46,822 nucleotides of DNA from Defluviicoccus sp. (GCA_028820505.1 JAPPIT010000212.1:1-46822), one strand, 5' to 3'; shown: positions 23,601 through 33,350, counted from the stretch's first letter. Made by a program: numbers and translations. Notes: generated from the letters alone by a model not told the origin.

Positions 23601-23962
23601 GTCCGTCTCGGATAGCTGGTCAGGAGTATACACGCGAAGATTCGGGCCGGGAGTCCCGCAGGCCCCGATTTCCCGCATCGACGTCCGGTTCAGGCTTGCG
23701 GGCCTTCTCCGGCGCTCCTCACCCCTCCGCCGCCTCGCTCCCTCTTGGTGCCTGTCCGTTTCAGACAGAAGCGCGTTTACCCCGACCCCTCCGCCGACCA
23801 TGACGGAAGAGAACGGACGAAGCGGTTCCAACCAAAACAGATCCGCTCTCGCTTGCACCGCGATGCCGCAAGACGTGGATGCCCGGAACAAGTCCGGGCA
23901 TGACGGCATGGGGGCAGGCGCCGCGTCGACCGTGACGGGCGACGGAGCGGCGTTCCCGCCGC
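23601..23962. other. Intergenic region filled by repeat fragments
   Basis: The region separates two minus-strand genes. It holds a recurrent segment CTGTCCGTTTCAGACAGAAG (from about 23752), a half palindrome CCGCCGACCATGACGG (23791-23806) and one arm of the second repeat family (23857-23906). No coding signal is convincing. Confidence 0.7.
23752..23906. repeat. Composite of half-copies of both palindromic repeat families
   Basis: From left to right: a CTGTCCGTTTC-type unit also seen, inverted, at 37640-37676; half of the GGTCGGCGG... palindrome (23791-23806); and GACGTGGATGCCCGGAACAA...TCCGGGCATGACGG (to 23906), identical to the right arm at 26381-26414. This indicates repeated insertion or recombination of these units. 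Confidence 0.7.
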
Positions 23963-25579
23963 CTACATGTTGGGGTAATTCGGCCCGCCGCCGCCCTCGG
24001 GAACCGCCCAGTCGATGTTCTGGCGGGGATCCTTTATGTCGCAGGTCTTGCAGTGCACGCAGTTCTGCGCGTTGATCTGCAGCCTCGGGCCGGAGCCGCC
24101 TTCGGCGACGATCTCGTAGACCCCGGCCGGGCAATAGCGCTGCTCGGGGGCGTCGTAAAGCGCCAGGTTGACGTCGATGGGAACCGAATCGTCCTTCAGC
24201 CGCAGGTGGACCGGCTGGTCCTCCTCGTGATTGGTGTTCGAGATGAAGACCGAGGAGAGCCGGTCGAAGGTGACCTCGCCGTCCGGCTTCGGGTAGTCGA
24301 TCCGCGGCGCGTCGGCCGCCTTTCTGAGCGAATCGTGGTCGGCGCGATGGCCGAACGTCCACGGCGCCCGGCCGCGCAGCAGGAACGTGTCGACCGCGGC
24401 GTAGGCGAGGCCGGCCCAGAGCCCCCAGCGGAAGGCGGGGCGGAGATTTCGTACCGACCTCAGCTCCGGCCAGACCCATGTCTCCTTCAGGGCTTCCGGG
24501 TACGCGTCCAGCTGCGCGCCGGGGTCGCCGCCGCCGAGCGCCTCGAAGATCGCCTCGGCCGCGACCATCCCGCTCTTCATCGCGGTATGGGTGCCCTTGA
24601 TCTTGGGCACGTTCAGGAAGCCGGCCTCGCAGCCGACGAAAACGCCGCCCGGGAAGGCGAGCCTCGGGATCGACTGGAACCCGCCCTCGTTGACGGCGCG
24701 GGCCCCGTAGGCGATCCGGCGCCCGCCGGCGAATGTGGGGCGAATCGCCGGGTGCGTCTTGAAGCGCTGGAACTCCTCGAACGGCGACAGATGCGGGTTC
24801 GCGTAGTCGAGCCCGATCACGAACCCCACCGCGACCTGGTTGTCCTCGAGATGGTAGAGGAACGAGCCGCCGTAAGTGTCGGTCCGGAGAGGCCAGCCGA
24901 ACGAATGCACGACGCGGCCGGGACGGTGGTTGGCGGGATCGACCTCCCACAACTCCTTGATTCCGATCCCGTAGGTCTGGGCATGGCTGTCCCGGCCGAG
25001 ATCGAAACGCTCCGTCAGCGTCTTGCCCAGCGAACCGCGGCAACCCTCGGCGAACACCGTCTGGCTCGCATGCAGCTCGACTCCGGGCTCATGGTTGGGA
25101 CCGGGCGCGCCGTCGCGGCCCAGCCCCATGTCTCCGGTGGCGACGCCCCTGACCCGCCCGGACCCGTCGTACAGCACCTCCGCGGCGGCGAACCCGGGAT
25201 AGATCTCGACGCCAAGCGCCTCGGCCTCCCCGGCGAGCCAGCGGCAGAGATTGCCGAGGCTGACGATGTAGTTGCCGCGGTTGCGGGTCTGCGGCGGCGT
25301 CGGGAGCCGGATGGCGCGCCCCTCGGTCAGCAGCAGGAACCGTTCCTCCCCGACGGGGGTGTTGAGCGGCGCCCCTCTCTCCAGCGCGTCGGGAAAGAGC
25401 TCGAACAGCGCGCGGGGCTCGATCACGGCGCCCGAAAGAATGTGCGCGCCGACCTCGGAGCCCTTCTCGATCACGCAGACGCCGATATCGCGGTCTTCCG
25501 CCGCCGCCAACTGCTTCAGGCGAATCGCCGTGGAGAGCCCGGAAGGACCGGCGCCCACCACGACGACATCGAAAGCCAT
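23963..25579 (-). CDS. Electron transfer flavoprotein-ubiquinone oxidoreductase
   Basis: A 538-residue inner-membrane-associated enzyme passing electrons from ETF (fed by acyl-CoA and amine dehydrogenases) to ubiquinone. The FAD-binding motif [17 protein letters not shown] is at 5-21. The C-terminal ferredoxin-like part has the 4Fe-4S cysteines in CPAGVYEI and [13 protein letters not shown]. Length is near the usual 540-560. The start at 25579 is chosen over an upstream ATG because it sits directly before the FAD motif. The gene is isolated, with repeat-bearing gaps on both sides. Confidence 0.96.
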   Translation of the reverse strand: MAFDVVVVGAGPSGLSTAIRLKQLAAAEDRDIGVCVIEKGSEVGAHILSGAVIEPRALFELFPDALERGAPLNTPVGEERFLLLTEGRAIRLPTPPQTRNRGNYIVSLGNLCRWLAGEAEALGVEIYPGFAAAEVLYDGSGRVRGVATGDMGLGRDGAPGPNHEPGVELHASQTVFAEGCRGSLGKTLTERFDLGRDSHAQTYGIGIKELWEVDPANHRPGRVVHSFGWPLRTDTYGGSFLYHLEDNQVAVGFVIGLDYANPHLSPFEEFQRFKTHPAIRPTFAGGRRIAYGARAVNEGGFQSIPRLAFPGGVFVGCEAGFLNVPKIKGTHTAMKSGMVAAEAIFEALGGGDPGAQLDAYPEALKETWVWPELRSVRNLRPAFRWGLWAGLAYAAVDTFLLRGRAPWTFGHRADHDSLRKAADAPRIDYPKPDGEVTFDRLSSVFISNTNHEEDQPVHLRLKDDSVPIDVNLALYDAPEQRYCPAGVYEIVAEGGSGPRLQINAQNCVHCKTCDIKDPRQNIDWAVPEGGGGPNYPNM

Positions 25580-25917
25580 CGATTCCCGTTCCAAGGCCTG
25601 CCCCGTCCCGCCGCGAACCCGGCGTGTATAGCACACCCCGCCGACATCCTGTTCGAAGCGATCGCCGGGGCCACGTTCGAGCCCTCGTTCGGTGACGCCC
25701 GTCGCTACGTCAATCGACCCGAATCGGCACCTCGACGATCTCGCCAGGCCGAACCGCCGTGCGGAGGCGAACCAGGGGCCAGGCCGTTTCGGATAGAAGC
25801 GCCCTTACCCCGACCCCCCACCGTCATGGTCGGCGCCGACTCGCGTCAGACGAGCGCCCGTCGAGCAATGGGGATTATGCAGGAGCGTGCCGAGAGAGCG
25901 TCGGCGTCTCGGCCATG
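25580..25917. other. Intergenic region between ETF-QO and a small membrane protein
   Basis: It has the minus-strand promoter region of the ETF-QO gene and, at 25779-25834, another composite repeat (GTTTCGGATAGAAGCGCC followed by half palindrome CCGTCATGGTCGGC). No gene is seen. Confidence 0.6.
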
Positions 25918-26109
25918 TCACTCTCCCGCGGCGTGTCGTTCGCGGTCGACCAGGAACTTGGTCAAGATGTCGAGCGAGCCAGCAAGCCGAGCCGTTTCCT
26001 TCTCGACCGCCGTGAGGCGTGTCGACAGTCGACCCGTCACGGTCAAGATCAGTCCTGCCAGAGCGACCCCCACGGCGACGATCGCATAGATCTCGGGGCT
26101 CAGCGTCAT
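25918..26109 (-). CDS. Small one-pass membrane protein with coiled coil
   Basis: A 63-residue protein beginning MTLSPEIYAIVAVGVALAG: a membrane helix (about 7-26) and then a charged amphipathic helix with heptad-like spacing (RLSTRLTAVEKETARLAGSL, about 27-46). Similar small proteins are common in alphaproteobacteria and of unknown role. An ATG at 26145 would add 12 residues; the shorter form is preferred because a -10-like TATACT (26133-26138, minus strand) falls inside the longer one. Confidence 0.5.
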   Translation of the reverse strand: MTLSPEIYAIVAVGVALAGLILTVTGRLSTRLTAVEKETARLAGSLDILTKFLVDRERHAAGE

Positions 26110-26549
26110 TCTCCCGTGCCGCAACCGTCCCAAGTATATCGGCATAGTCGTGCAATTTTTACGACATTTCCCTTCGACTCCCGCCCCCTTCGACTACATG
26201 ACTCGATTCGATCCGGGCGGCACCGCGCGCCCCGAAGTCCGGAACCTGCCGTTAGTGTGCCTGTTCAGAAGTGTCTATCCATCTGGACGATGCCCCCACC
26301 GCGTCATGCCCGGACTTGTTCCGGGCATCCACGTCGCTCCGCCGCCTCGCCCGTGCCCGGCTCGCACCGCGATGCCGCAAGACGTGGATGCCCGGAACAA
26401 GTCCGGGCATGACGGCGTATGGGAATGGCTCGACCCGAGAAACCACGCATAGTGCGCCTCTGCCCGCCAATCGATACATGATGGCCGACATCGGTTTACA
26501 GCGCACCCCGCCGCCTGTTTCCCTGCGGCCGCCTGTGCTAGGGTCGGGC
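26110..26549. other. Intergenic region with a large hairpin, upstream of the uracil-DNA glycosylase gene
   Basis: Contains the two-armed repeat at 26302-26414. A possible -10 TAGGGT (26539-26544) lies only 5 nt before the ATG of the next gene, which would give a leaderless transcript. The remaining sequence shows no gene. Confidence 0.55.
26302..26414. repeat. Two-armed palindromic repeat, TGCCCGGA...TCCGGGCA family
   Basis: Left arm 26302-26335 and right arm 26381-26414 are perfect 34-nt reverse complements around a 45-nt spacer. Each arm contains its own palindrome (TGCCCGGAACAAGTCCGGGCA). The same unit recurs at 23872-23905, 45739-45850 and 46453-46484. Confidence 0.9.
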
Positions 26550-27293
26550 ATGGCCGTTGGCGGGACGATCACATCGGTGCTCGCGTGGCAGATCGAGGCC
26601 GGTGCGGACGAGGCGGTCGCCGATGCGCCGCTCGACCGGTTCGCGGTCGCGTCCGGACGCGCGCCTCCAAGCCCGGAGCCCTCGCCGGAGGCGGCATCGG
26701 CCTCCGTTGCGGCGAACGACCTCGACTCCCTGAAAGCGGACTTCGAAGCCTTCGACGGTTGCCCTCTCAAGGAGACCGCCACCAATTTCGTCTTCGCGGA
26801 CGGCTCCGCGGGCGCGCGGCTCATGTTCGTCGGCGAGGCGCCGGGCGCCGAGGAAGACCGGCAGGGCGTGCCCTTCGTCGGCCCCGCGGGGCGGCTCCTC
26901 GACCGTATGCTGGCGGCGATCGGCCTCGACCGGAGCGACGCCTATATCACCAACATCCTTCCCTGGCGCCCGCCGGGAAACCGCAACCCCACCGATTCCG
27001 AGATCGCGCTTTGCCTGCCCTTTATCGAAAGGCACATCGCGCTGGTCGGACCCGAGGTGCTGGTCGCGGTCGGCGGAACGGCGGCGAAAGCCCTGCTCGG
27101 CACCCGCGAGGGGATCATGCGGCTGAGGGGCCGCTGGTTCAACTATAGCGTTCCGGGTTCGGACGCCCGGATTCCGCTTCGGGCGGTTCTCCATCCGGCC
27201 TATCTGCTCCGCCAGCCGGCCCAGAAGAGAGATGCGTGGACCGACCTGATCGCCATCAAGAAGCAACTCGCCGACCCCGGTACGCCAGGATGA
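26550..27293 (+). CDS. Uracil-DNA glycosylase, family 4-like, with reduced Fe-S ligands
   Basis: A 247-residue protein of the UDG superfamily, which removes uracil from DNA. Motif I is [17 protein letters not shown], motif II is [10 protein letters not shown]. Typical family 4 enzymes have four cysteines for a 4Fe-4S cluster; this protein has only two cysteines in total (in GCPLKE and ALCLPF). At the place of the cysteine in CRPPxNR it has Trp (WRPPGNR). So a cluster is unlikely. A long disordered Ala/Pro-rich N-terminus (about 20-55) precedes the domain. The stop overlaps the start of the lytic transglycosylase (ATGA). Confidence 0.88.
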   Translation: MAVGGTITSVLAWQIEAGADEAVADAPLDRFAVASGRAPPSPEPSPEAASASVAANDLDSLKADFEAFDGCPLKETATNFVFADGSAGARLMFVGEAPGAEEDRQGVPFVGPAGRLLDRMLAAIGLDRSDAYITNILPWRPPGNRNPTDSEIALCLPFIERHIALVGPEVLVAVGGTAAKALLGTREGIMRLRGRWFNYSVPGSDARIPLRAVLHPAYLLRQPAQKRDAWTDLIAIKKQLADPGTPG

Positions 27294-29107
27294 CGGGACA
27301 CCAAGGTCGTCCGAGCCGCGTCTTGCGGATCGCTCTCGCGGGCTTCCTCGCGGCGAGCGCCTGTCTTCTGGCGGCTCCCGTGCAGGCGGAAGAGCGCGGC
27401 GGGGACGCCGGCCGCATCGCTCTCCCGCGGGTCATCGGCGAACGGGACGCGGCCCAGTACCGGCGGATCTTCGAGTTGCAGGAGAAGGGCAGCTGGCGCG
27501 CCGCCGACCGGGCAATCGGGAAGCTCGGCAGCCGGCTCCTCATGGGTCACGTGCAGGCCCAGCGCTACCTGCATCCGACGAAGTACCGTTCGCGCTACAA
27601 CGAGCTGGAGCGCTGGCTCCGATCCTATGCCGACCATCCGGAGGCGCGGCGGATCTACCGTCTCGCGATGCGCCGCAAGGGGAAATCCAGCCGACGGCCG
27701 CAGCAGCCGACCGCTCCGAAGCCGAGGATCAACGGCACGGTCAGCGTCTCTCCGACTTACGGCTACGACTCTCCCCGCCGCCGCAGCGCCGCGGCGGAAC
27801 GCGCCGTGGCGAAGCGCATCCGCTCCATCCGCTACCACGCGCGCGCCGGCCGGCTGAAGCGCGCGCGGCAGATCCTGGGCTGGCGTTCCACCCGGCGGAT
27901 GCTCGACCCCACCGAGACGGCCATCGCGCGCTCCCACCTCGCGCGGGGATATTTCTTCCACGGCTCGCCGGAGACCGCGCACAGGCTGTCCGCCGGATCG
28001 GTGAAGCGGGCCGGACGCTACATGCCGATGGCGTACTGGATCGCCGGGCTTTCGGCCTACCGGGTCGGGGAGCACGCGGAGGCGGCGGGTCATTTCGAGG
28101 CCATGGCGGACGATCCTTCGCTGACCCCGTGGTGGGCCTCGGGCGCGGCGTTCTGGGCGGGGCGCGCCAGCCTCGTCTCGCAACGGCCCGACCGGGTCCG
28201 CTACTGGATGAACCGGGCGGCGCAGTACCCCCTGACCTTCTACGGCCAGCTCGGGGCGCGGGTCCTCGGCCTGGAACGCGACCTCGACTGGCGCATGCCG
28301 GAGCTCACGGGAGAGCATGTGAAGATCCTCGTGCGCCATCCCGCGGCCCGCCGCGCCATAGCCCTGCTGCAGGTCAACCAGCACGGCCGCGCCGAGAGCG
28401 AGCTGAAGGCGCTGACCTCGATCGACGACAGCGCGCTCGGCGAATCGCTGATGGCGCTCGCCGACACAGCCGGGCTGGCGTCGCTCTCGGTGCGAACGGT
28501 TTCGATGGTCGACGAGAAGACCGGCGCGGCGGCGCACGGCGCGCGCTTCCCGGTGCCGCGCTGGGAGCCGCGCGGCGGTTTCACGGTCGACCGGGCGCTG
28601 ATCTACGCGTTCATGCGCCAGGAATCGCTCTTCAACCTGCGCGCCAAGAGCCATGCGGGCGCGCGCGGCCTGATGCAGCTGATGCCGGGAACCGCGGGGT
28701 TCATGGTGGGCAAGCGGTTCCGGGGGGCCCGGCGCAACCAGCTCTACGACCCGGCGCTCAACATCTCGATCGCCCAGCGCTACATCCGCTACTTGATCGA
28801 CCACGACACGGTGAAGGGCAGCGTTCTCAAGCTGGCCACCGCCTACAACGGAGGGCCGGGGAATCTCAACAAGTGGTGGCGCCGGGCGTCGCGGCGAAAG
28901 GCGACCGATCCGCTGATCTTCATCGAGACGATCCCCGCGCGCGAGACCCGCAACTATGTCGAGCGCGTGCTCGCCAATCTGTGGATCTACCGCAGCCGTC
29001 TGGGCCAGGATTCGCCGACGCTGGACCGCCTCGCCGCCGGCCAGGTGCCGATATACGAACCCCTCGACGGCGACCCGAACGTGGTGGCGCGGAATGAGCG
29101 GAATTGA
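27290..29107 (+). CDS. Soluble lytic murein transglycosylase (SLT family)
   Basis: A 605-residue periplasmic enzyme cutting the MurNAc-GlcNAc bond of peptidoglycan to 1,6-anhydro ends. A signal peptide ([16 protein letters not shown]... to AEE) is followed by a long helical, superhelical-type region (about 50-420) and the C-terminal SLT domain. The catalytic glutamate is E445 in [20 protein letters not shown] and [14 protein letters not shown] are the other family motifs. Its ATG overlaps the stop of the glycosylase gene, and its 3' end overlaps moaB by 14 bp, so the three genes form an operon. Confidence 0.95.
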   Translation: MTGHQGRPSRVLRIALAGFLAASACLLAAPVQAEERGGDAGRIALPRVIGERDAAQYRRIFELQEKGSWRAADRAIGKLGSRLLMGHVQAQRYLHPTKYRSRYNELERWLRSYADHPEARRIYRLAMRRKGKSSRRPQQPTAPKPRINGTVSVSPTYGYDSPRRRSAAAERAVAKRIRSIRYHARAGRLKRARQILGWRSTRRMLDPTETAIARSHLARGYFFHGSPETAHRLSAGSVKRAGRYMPMAYWIAGLSAYRVGEHAEAAGHFEAMADDPSLTPWWASGAAFWAGRASLVSQRPDRVRYWMNRAAQYPLTFYGQLGARVLGLERDLDWRMPELTGEHVKILVRHPAARRAIALLQVNQHGRAESELKALTSIDDSALGESLMALADTAGLASLSVRTVSMVDEKTGAAAHGARFPVPRWEPRGGFTVDRALIYAFMRQESLFNLRAKSHAGARGLMQLMPGTAGFMVGKRFRGARRNQLYDPALNISIAQRYIRYLIDHDTVKGSVLKLATAYNGGPGNLNKWWRRASRRKATDPLIFIETIPARETRNYVERVLANLWIYRSRLGQDSPTLDRLAAGQVPIYEPLDGDPNVVARNERN

Positions 29108-29642
29108 CGAGACGATCCCCTTCGCGGCGATCAACATCGCGGTGATGACGGTATCCGACACGCGGACCGAGGACACCGACCGGTCCGGCGCGACGCTCGT
29201 CGAACGGCTGGAGAAGGCGGGCCACCGTCTGGCCGACAAGCGGATCGTCCCGGACGAGCGGACGGCCATCGAGGCGCAGCTGAGGCGGTGGATCGCCGAC
29301 CCGGAGGTGGACGCGGTGATCGCCACCGGCGGGACGGGCGTCACCGGCCGCGACGTCACGCCGGAGGCCTTCGAAGCCGTGTTCGAGAAGGAAATCCCCG
29401 GTTTCGGCGAGCTGTTTCGGATGATCAGCTTCGACAAGATCGGAAGCTCGACCATCCAGTCCCGCGCGATGGCGGGCGTGGCGGGGGGCACCTACCTGTT
29501 CGCGGTGCCGGGCTCGACCGGCGCCTGCCGCGACGCCTGGGACGGGATCCTGGTCTACCAGCTCGACATCCGGCACAAGCCCTGCAACTTCGTCGAGCTG
29601 ATGCCGAGGCTCAACGAGCACCGCGCCGGGCGTTCCGCCTGA
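29094..29642 (+). CDS. moaB: Molybdenum cofactor biosynthesis protein B
   Basis: A 182-residue MoaB/MogA-type protein for molybdopterin adenylylation. The MPT-binding motif is ATGGTGVTGRDVTPEA, with VMTVSDTRT near the N-terminus and AVPGSTGAC near the C-terminus. Length is typical of MoaB (about 170-190). The start overlaps the lytic transglycosylase end by 14 bp. Its 3' end overlaps by 32 bp with the convergent DUF2064 gene, an unusually long antisense overlap. Confidence 0.93.
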   Translation: MSGIDETIPFAAINIAVMTVSDTRTEDTDRSGATLVERLEKAGHRLADKRIVPDERTAIEAQLRRWIADPEVDAVIATGGTGVTGRDVTPEAFEAVFEKEIPGFGELFRMISFDKIGSSTIQSRAMAGVAGGTYLFAVPGSTGACRDAWDGILVYQLDIRHKPCNFVELMPRLNEHRAGRSA

Positions 29643-30231
29643 CCCGCCAGCTTGCGTAGGCTTCGGCGTCGTCGACGTCCTCCAGCGTTTCGAGAAGCGC
29701 GACCTTCCGCCGAGGCGGCACGTTGGCGCGCGTGTCCGCAAGCGCGTGCGGGCTCGACCAGCGGACGCCGTCGAACAGGCCGCGCGTCGCCGCGCCGGGG
29801 CGCCGCCCGACCAGCCAGTAGCCGCCGTCGGCCGCCGGTCCGAAGACCAGGTCGGCATTTCGGAGCGCGACGAAGGCGGATTCGACATGCCGCGCGCCGA
29901 GCTCGGGAATGTCGCTTCCGACGATGGCGACGGGCACCGTGGGATCGCCCGCCAGGATCCGCCCCATCCTCGCGCCGAGGTCGCCGCCCCCCTGCCCCGT
30001 TCGCGCGAACCCGGCGGGCCACGGGGAAACGCCGCGGGCCGCCGTGTCGGGCGTCACCGCGAGGACGGTTTCCCAGCGCGGGTCGCGCCCCACCCGGCGC
30101 AACAGACTTTCCGTCGCCGCGCGGTAGAAGCGCAGCGCCTCGACCGCGCCCACGCCTGCCGCCAGGCGCCGCTTGACCGCGCCGAGCGCCGGCGCGCGGA
30201 CGAACACGTAGAGCCTGGGACTTCGTTTCAT
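29611..30231 (-). CDS. TIGR04282/DUF2064-like glycosyltransferase A family protein
   Basis: A 206-residue nucleotidyl-transferase-like glycosyltransferase A fold protein. VFVRAPALGAVKRRLAAGVG at the start and VAIVGSDIPEL, LVFGPAADGGYWLVG in the middle fit TIGR04282 (DUF2064). Proteins of this family are annotated as arsenosugar biosynthesis glycosyltransferases, paired with TIGR04283. Here it follows that partner with a 4-bp overlap. No ArsM or ArsS is present in this window, so a link to arsenosugars is unproven. The 3' end overlaps moaB by 32 bp. Confidence 0.85.
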   Translation of the reverse strand: MKRSPRLYVFVRAPALGAVKRRLAAGVGAVEALRFYRAATESLLRRVGRDPRWETVLAVTPDTAARGVSPWPAGFARTGQGGGDLGARMGRILAGDPTVPVAIVGSDIPELGARHVESAFVALRNADLVFGPAADGGYWLVGRRPGAATRGLFDGVRWSSPHALADTRANVPPRRKVALLETLEDVDDAEAYASWRVRRNARRGAR

Positions 30232-30950
30232 CGATAGAGCCGCGCGATCGCGCCGGGCGGGACGCCGAGGAAATAGAGCCCGAGGCAGATCAGGTTGCGG
30301 CCGGAGCGGCGCAGATAGCCCGACCGCCTGTAGCGGACCGCGGACGTCACCGCGGCGACGTCGAGCATGTCGAGGCGGCGGCGTCCGATGCGCCGGACGA
30401 TGTCGACGTCCTCCATCAGCGGAAGCGGCCTGAACCCGCCGAGCGAGTCGTGGAACGCGCGGGAAATCAGCAGCCCCTGATCGCCGTAGGGAAGGCCCAG
30501 CGCGGCGGTGCGCCAGGCGACGACCGCCTCCAGCCTGCGCGCCGCCGGCGCGGCGTCGTCGAGCGCGAAGCGGAACGTCGCCGCGCGCTCCAGGTTCCCC
30601 GGGTCGCCGCAATAGCCGGACACCGCGTCCGCCCAGCCTTCCCCCGGCACCGTGTCGGCGTGGAGAAAAAGCAGCCAGCTTCCGCTCGCCCGCCGGGCGC
30701 CCTCGGCGAGCTGGACCCCGCGGCCCGGAGGGGACACGACCACCCTCGCGCCATGCGCCCCGGCGACCGCCGCCGTGCCGTCAGACGATCCGCCGTCGAC
30801 CACCAGGACCTCGCGGTTTCGGTCCGGCCCCGGTGCGGCGAGCGCCCGGAGCGTTCGCGGAAGCGCGGCGGCGGCGTTCAGCGCCGGAACGACGATGCTG
30901 AGATCCGGTTGCACGCCGGGTTTCTGAAGCCTCTCCGAAACAATGTCCAT
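30228..30950 (-). CDS. TIGR04283-like family 2 glycosyltransferase
   Basis: A 240-residue GT-A enzyme. LSIVVPALNAAAALPRTLRAL at the N-terminus binds the nucleotide; VVDGGSSDGT and FLHADTVPGEGW (with the DxD-like HAD motif) follow; GDQGLLISRAFHDSLGGF and LMEDVDIVRRI are the acceptor-side and catalytic motifs. Its stop overlaps the start of the DUF2064-like gene (ATGA), so both are made together. It is 50 nt from the divergent radical SAM gene. Confidence 0.88.
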   Translation of the reverse strand: MDIVSERLQKPGVQPDLSIVVPALNAAAALPRTLRALAAPGPDRNREVLVVDGGSSDGTAAVAGAHGARVVVSPPGRGVQLAEGARRASGSWLLFLHADTVPGEGWADAVSGYCGDPGNLERAATFRFALDDAAPAARRLEAVVAWRTAALGLPYGDQGLLISRAFHDSLGGFRPLPLMEDVDIVRRIGRRRLDMLDVAAVTSAVRYRRSGYLRRSGRNLICLGLYFLGVPPGAIARLYR

Positions 30951-30965
30951 AGACGACGAATGTTC

Positions 30966-30994
30966 TTGTTATGTTCCTACCGGCAAGCTAGACT
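30966..30994 (+). promoter_or_regulatory. Candidate promoter for a leaderless radical SAM mRNA
   Basis: TTGTTA (30966-30971) and TAGACT (30989-30994) are exactly 17 nt apart, and the gene's ATG begins 6 nt after the -10. No Shine-Dalgarno sequence precedes the ATG. Transcription would start at or within a base of the ATG. Confidence 0.45.
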
Positions 30995-31000
30995 CCCGCG

Positions 31001-32074
31001 ATGGATACTCCCCTCCCGGATATCCCGCGCAAGGGGCGCGGCGCGGTCAGCAACCGCGCGGGCCGCTTCGAGCCCCATGCGTCGGAGGCGATCGACGACG
31101 GCTGGTCGGCGGAGGAGTTGCCGCCGCTCAGGACGACGGTGACGCGCGATGCGTCGAAGACCGTCATCGCGCGCAACAATTCGCCGGACGTGCCCTTCGA
31201 CCGCTCGATCAACCCCTATCGCGGCTGCGAGCACGGCTGCGTCTACTGTTTCGCGCGCCCGACCCATGCGTTTCTCGGCCTCTCGCCGGGGCTCGATTTC
31301 GAATCCCGGCTGTTCTACAAGCCCGACGCCGCCCGCCTGCTGGAAGACGCGCTCCACGATCCGAAATACGAATGCCGGACGATGGCGATGGGGACGAACA
31401 CCGATCCCTACCAGCCGATCGAGCGCGAATTCGGCATCACGCGGTCGATCCTCGAAATGCTGTCCGAATGCGACCACCCGGTGGGAGTCGTCACCAAGTC
31501 GACATTGGTGGTCAGGGATATAGACATTCTGGCGCCGATGGCGATGCGGTCGCTCGCCCAGGTCTGCATATCGGTGACGACTCTCGACAGGGAGCTCGCG
31601 CGCCTCCTGGAGCCGCGCGCGCCCACCCCGGCCCGTCGCATCGAGACGATAAGGCGGCTCGCCGAGGCCGGCATTCCGACCGGGGTGATGGCGGCGCCGA
31701 CGATCCCCGGCCTCACCGATCACGAGATGGAGGAAATCCTCGAAAGGGCGTGGGAAGCGGGCGCACGGTCCGCCAGCTACGTCCTGCTCCGCCTGCCGCT
31801 CGAGATCGCCGACCTGTTCCAGGAATGGCTCGAGACCCACCGTCCGGATCGAGCGTCGCGGGTGCTCAACCTGATGCGCCAGGCGCATGGCGGCAAGATC
31901 TACGCATCGACGTTCGGCAAGCGGATGCGCGGCCAGGGACCCTATGCCGCGATGCTCGGCAAACGGTTCGAGGCCGCCTGCAAGCGCCTGGGCTTCTCCG
32001 ACCGCCGGTTCGAGCTCGACACGACGCGGTTCAAGCGCCCGCTGAGGCGGGGCGATCAACTCGCGCTTTTCTGA
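31001..32074 (+). CDS. PA0069-type radical SAM protein
   Basis: A 357-residue radical SAM enzyme. The cluster-binding motif is CEHGCVYC (C76, C80, C83). NPYRGCEHGCVYCFARPTH and YASTFGKRMRGQGPYA are characteristic of the PA0069/Rv2578c group, which is related to spore photoproduct lyase and has no established reaction. Length matches the family (about 350). The promoter is probably leaderless (see 30966-30994). Convergent with the MFS gene (7 nt between ends). Confidence 0.9.
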   Translation: MDTPLPDIPRKGRGAVSNRAGRFEPHASEAIDDGWSAEELPPLRTTVTRDASKTVIARNNSPDVPFDRSINPYRGCEHGCVYCFARPTHAFLGLSPGLDFESRLFYKPDAARLLEDALHDPKYECRTMAMGTNTDPYQPIEREFGITRSILEMLSECDHPVGVVTKSTLVVRDIDILAPMAMRSLAQVCISVTTLDRELARLLEPRAPTPARRIETIRRLAEAGIPTGVMAAPTIPGLTDHEMEEILERAWEAGARSASYVLLRLPLEIADLFQEWLETHRPDRASRVLNLMRQAHGGKIYASTFGKRMRGQGPYAAMLGKRFEAACKRLGFSDRRFELDTTRFKRPLRRGDQLALF

Positions 32075-32081
32075 CGAAGGG

Positions 32082-33293
32082 TCACGCCGCCCCTTCCTTC
32101 AGCCGCGCGAGCGGCCGGTCGGGGATCGGGAGATGCATCGCCGCCGCGACGAACCCGGCGACGATGGCGAAGGTCCATACCGGGTCGTAGGAGCCCGTCA
32201 TGTCGAACGAGAGCCCGCCGAGCCAGACGCCGAGGAAGCTGCCCAGCTGGTGGCTCAGGAAGGCGATCGCGGCCAGCGTCGCCATGTAGCGCGGCCCGAA
32301 GATATGGGCGATCAGCCCGGTGGTGAGCGGCACCGTCGAGAGCCACAACAGCCCCATCACGGCGGCGAAGACGAGCACGCTGGTCTCGGTCAGCGGTATC
32401 GCGAGGAAGACCATCATCGCGATGCTCCGCGCGGTGTAGATCGTGCTCAGCAGGTACTTCATCCGGTAGCGGTCGCCGAGCCGGCCGGCGCCGATGGTGC
32501 CGAACAGGTTGAACAGCCCGATGGTGGCGATCGCCGCCGCGCCGAGCGCCGGCGCGAGCCCGCCGTCGGAGATATAGGCCGGCAGATGGTTCGCGATGAA
32601 CTGCACCTGGAGCCCGCAGACGAAATAGGCGCTCACCAGCATCACGTAACCGCGGTGCCCGGCGGCCTCGCGCAGCGCCTGGCCGAGGCTCTGCCGGGTC
32701 CGCTGGACGAGCCGCGTCGAGGTTCCGGCGCGGAGCGAAAGCGCGAGCGGAACCGCGATCGAGAGCGCGATGGCCATGGCGATCAGCGCGCCGCGCCAGT
32801 CGAAGATCTCGATCATCGCCTGGCTGTAGGGAACGAACACGGACTGTCCCAGCGTCCCGCCCGCGGTGGTGATGCCGAGCCAGGTCATCCGGCGCTCTTC
32901 CGGCGCGATGCGCCCGACCAGCGCGTTCAGGAGCCCCAGCCCGCAGCCGCCCATCCCGAGCCCGATCAGGAAGCCGATGCCGACCATGAAATCGGCCTGG
33001 GACGTCGCCTGCGACGAAATCAGCAGCCCGGCCACGGCGATCAGCGCGCCGGTCGCGATCACCCGGATCGGACCCCAGCGGTCGGCGATCATCGCGGCCA
33101 GCGGCGTGGCGAGCCCGACGACGAGGTTCTGGGTCGCGATGGCGACGGAGATCGGCTCGCGGCCCCAGCCCAGATCGACGCTGATCGGCGGGATGAACAG
33201 GCCGAAGGACTGCCGGACGCCCGACGTCACCAGCAGGATGCAGGTGGCCCCCAGCAGGACATAGACGGGCGTTCGCCAGAAGGCGGCGATCAT
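32082..33293 (-). CDS. MFS transporter
   Basis: A 403-residue membrane protein with about 12 hydrophobic helices. The signature loop is AAMIADRWGPIRV and its second-half counterpart is GRLGDRYRMKYLL. GVRQSFGLFIPPI in helix 1 is typical of monocarboxylate-type MFS proteins. The ATG at 33293 is preferred; upstream in-frame ATGs at 33356 and 33380 would add residues encoded by a palindromic repeat, which is not expected in a protein. Substrate unknown; nearby UbiD genes suggest an aromatic or related acid (inference). Confidence 0.88.
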   Translation of the reverse strand: MIAAFWRTPVYVLLGATCILLVTSGVRQSFGLFIPPISVDLGWGREPISVAIATQNLVVGLATPLAAMIADRWGPIRVIATGALIAVAGLLISSQATSQADFMVGIGFLIGLGMGGCGLGLLNALVGRIAPEERRMTWLGITTAGGTLGQSVFVPYSQAMIEIFDWRGALIAMAIALSIAVPLALSLRAGTSTRLVQRTRQSLGQALREAAGHRGYVMLVSAYFVCGLQVQFIANHLPAYISDGGLAPALGAAAIATIGLFNLFGTIGAGRLGDRYRMKYLLSTIYTARSIAMMVFLAIPLTETSVLVFAAVMGLLWLSTVPLTTGLIAHIFGPRYMATLAAIAFLSHQLGSFLGVWLGGLSFDMTGSYDPVWTFAIVAGFVAAAMHLPIPDRPLARLKEGAA

Positions 33294-33350
33294 CCGGGCC
33301 CCGCTATCCGCGACGCCGGGCCGGAGGCCCGGGGCGGATACGCTCTCTAC

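Noticed and set aside
30966-31000. Arsenosugar radical SAM (ArsS) next to the glycosyltransferase pair
   Set aside because: The radical SAM protein at 31001 has the PA0069-type motifs (YRGCEHGCVYCFARPTH), not those of ArsS.
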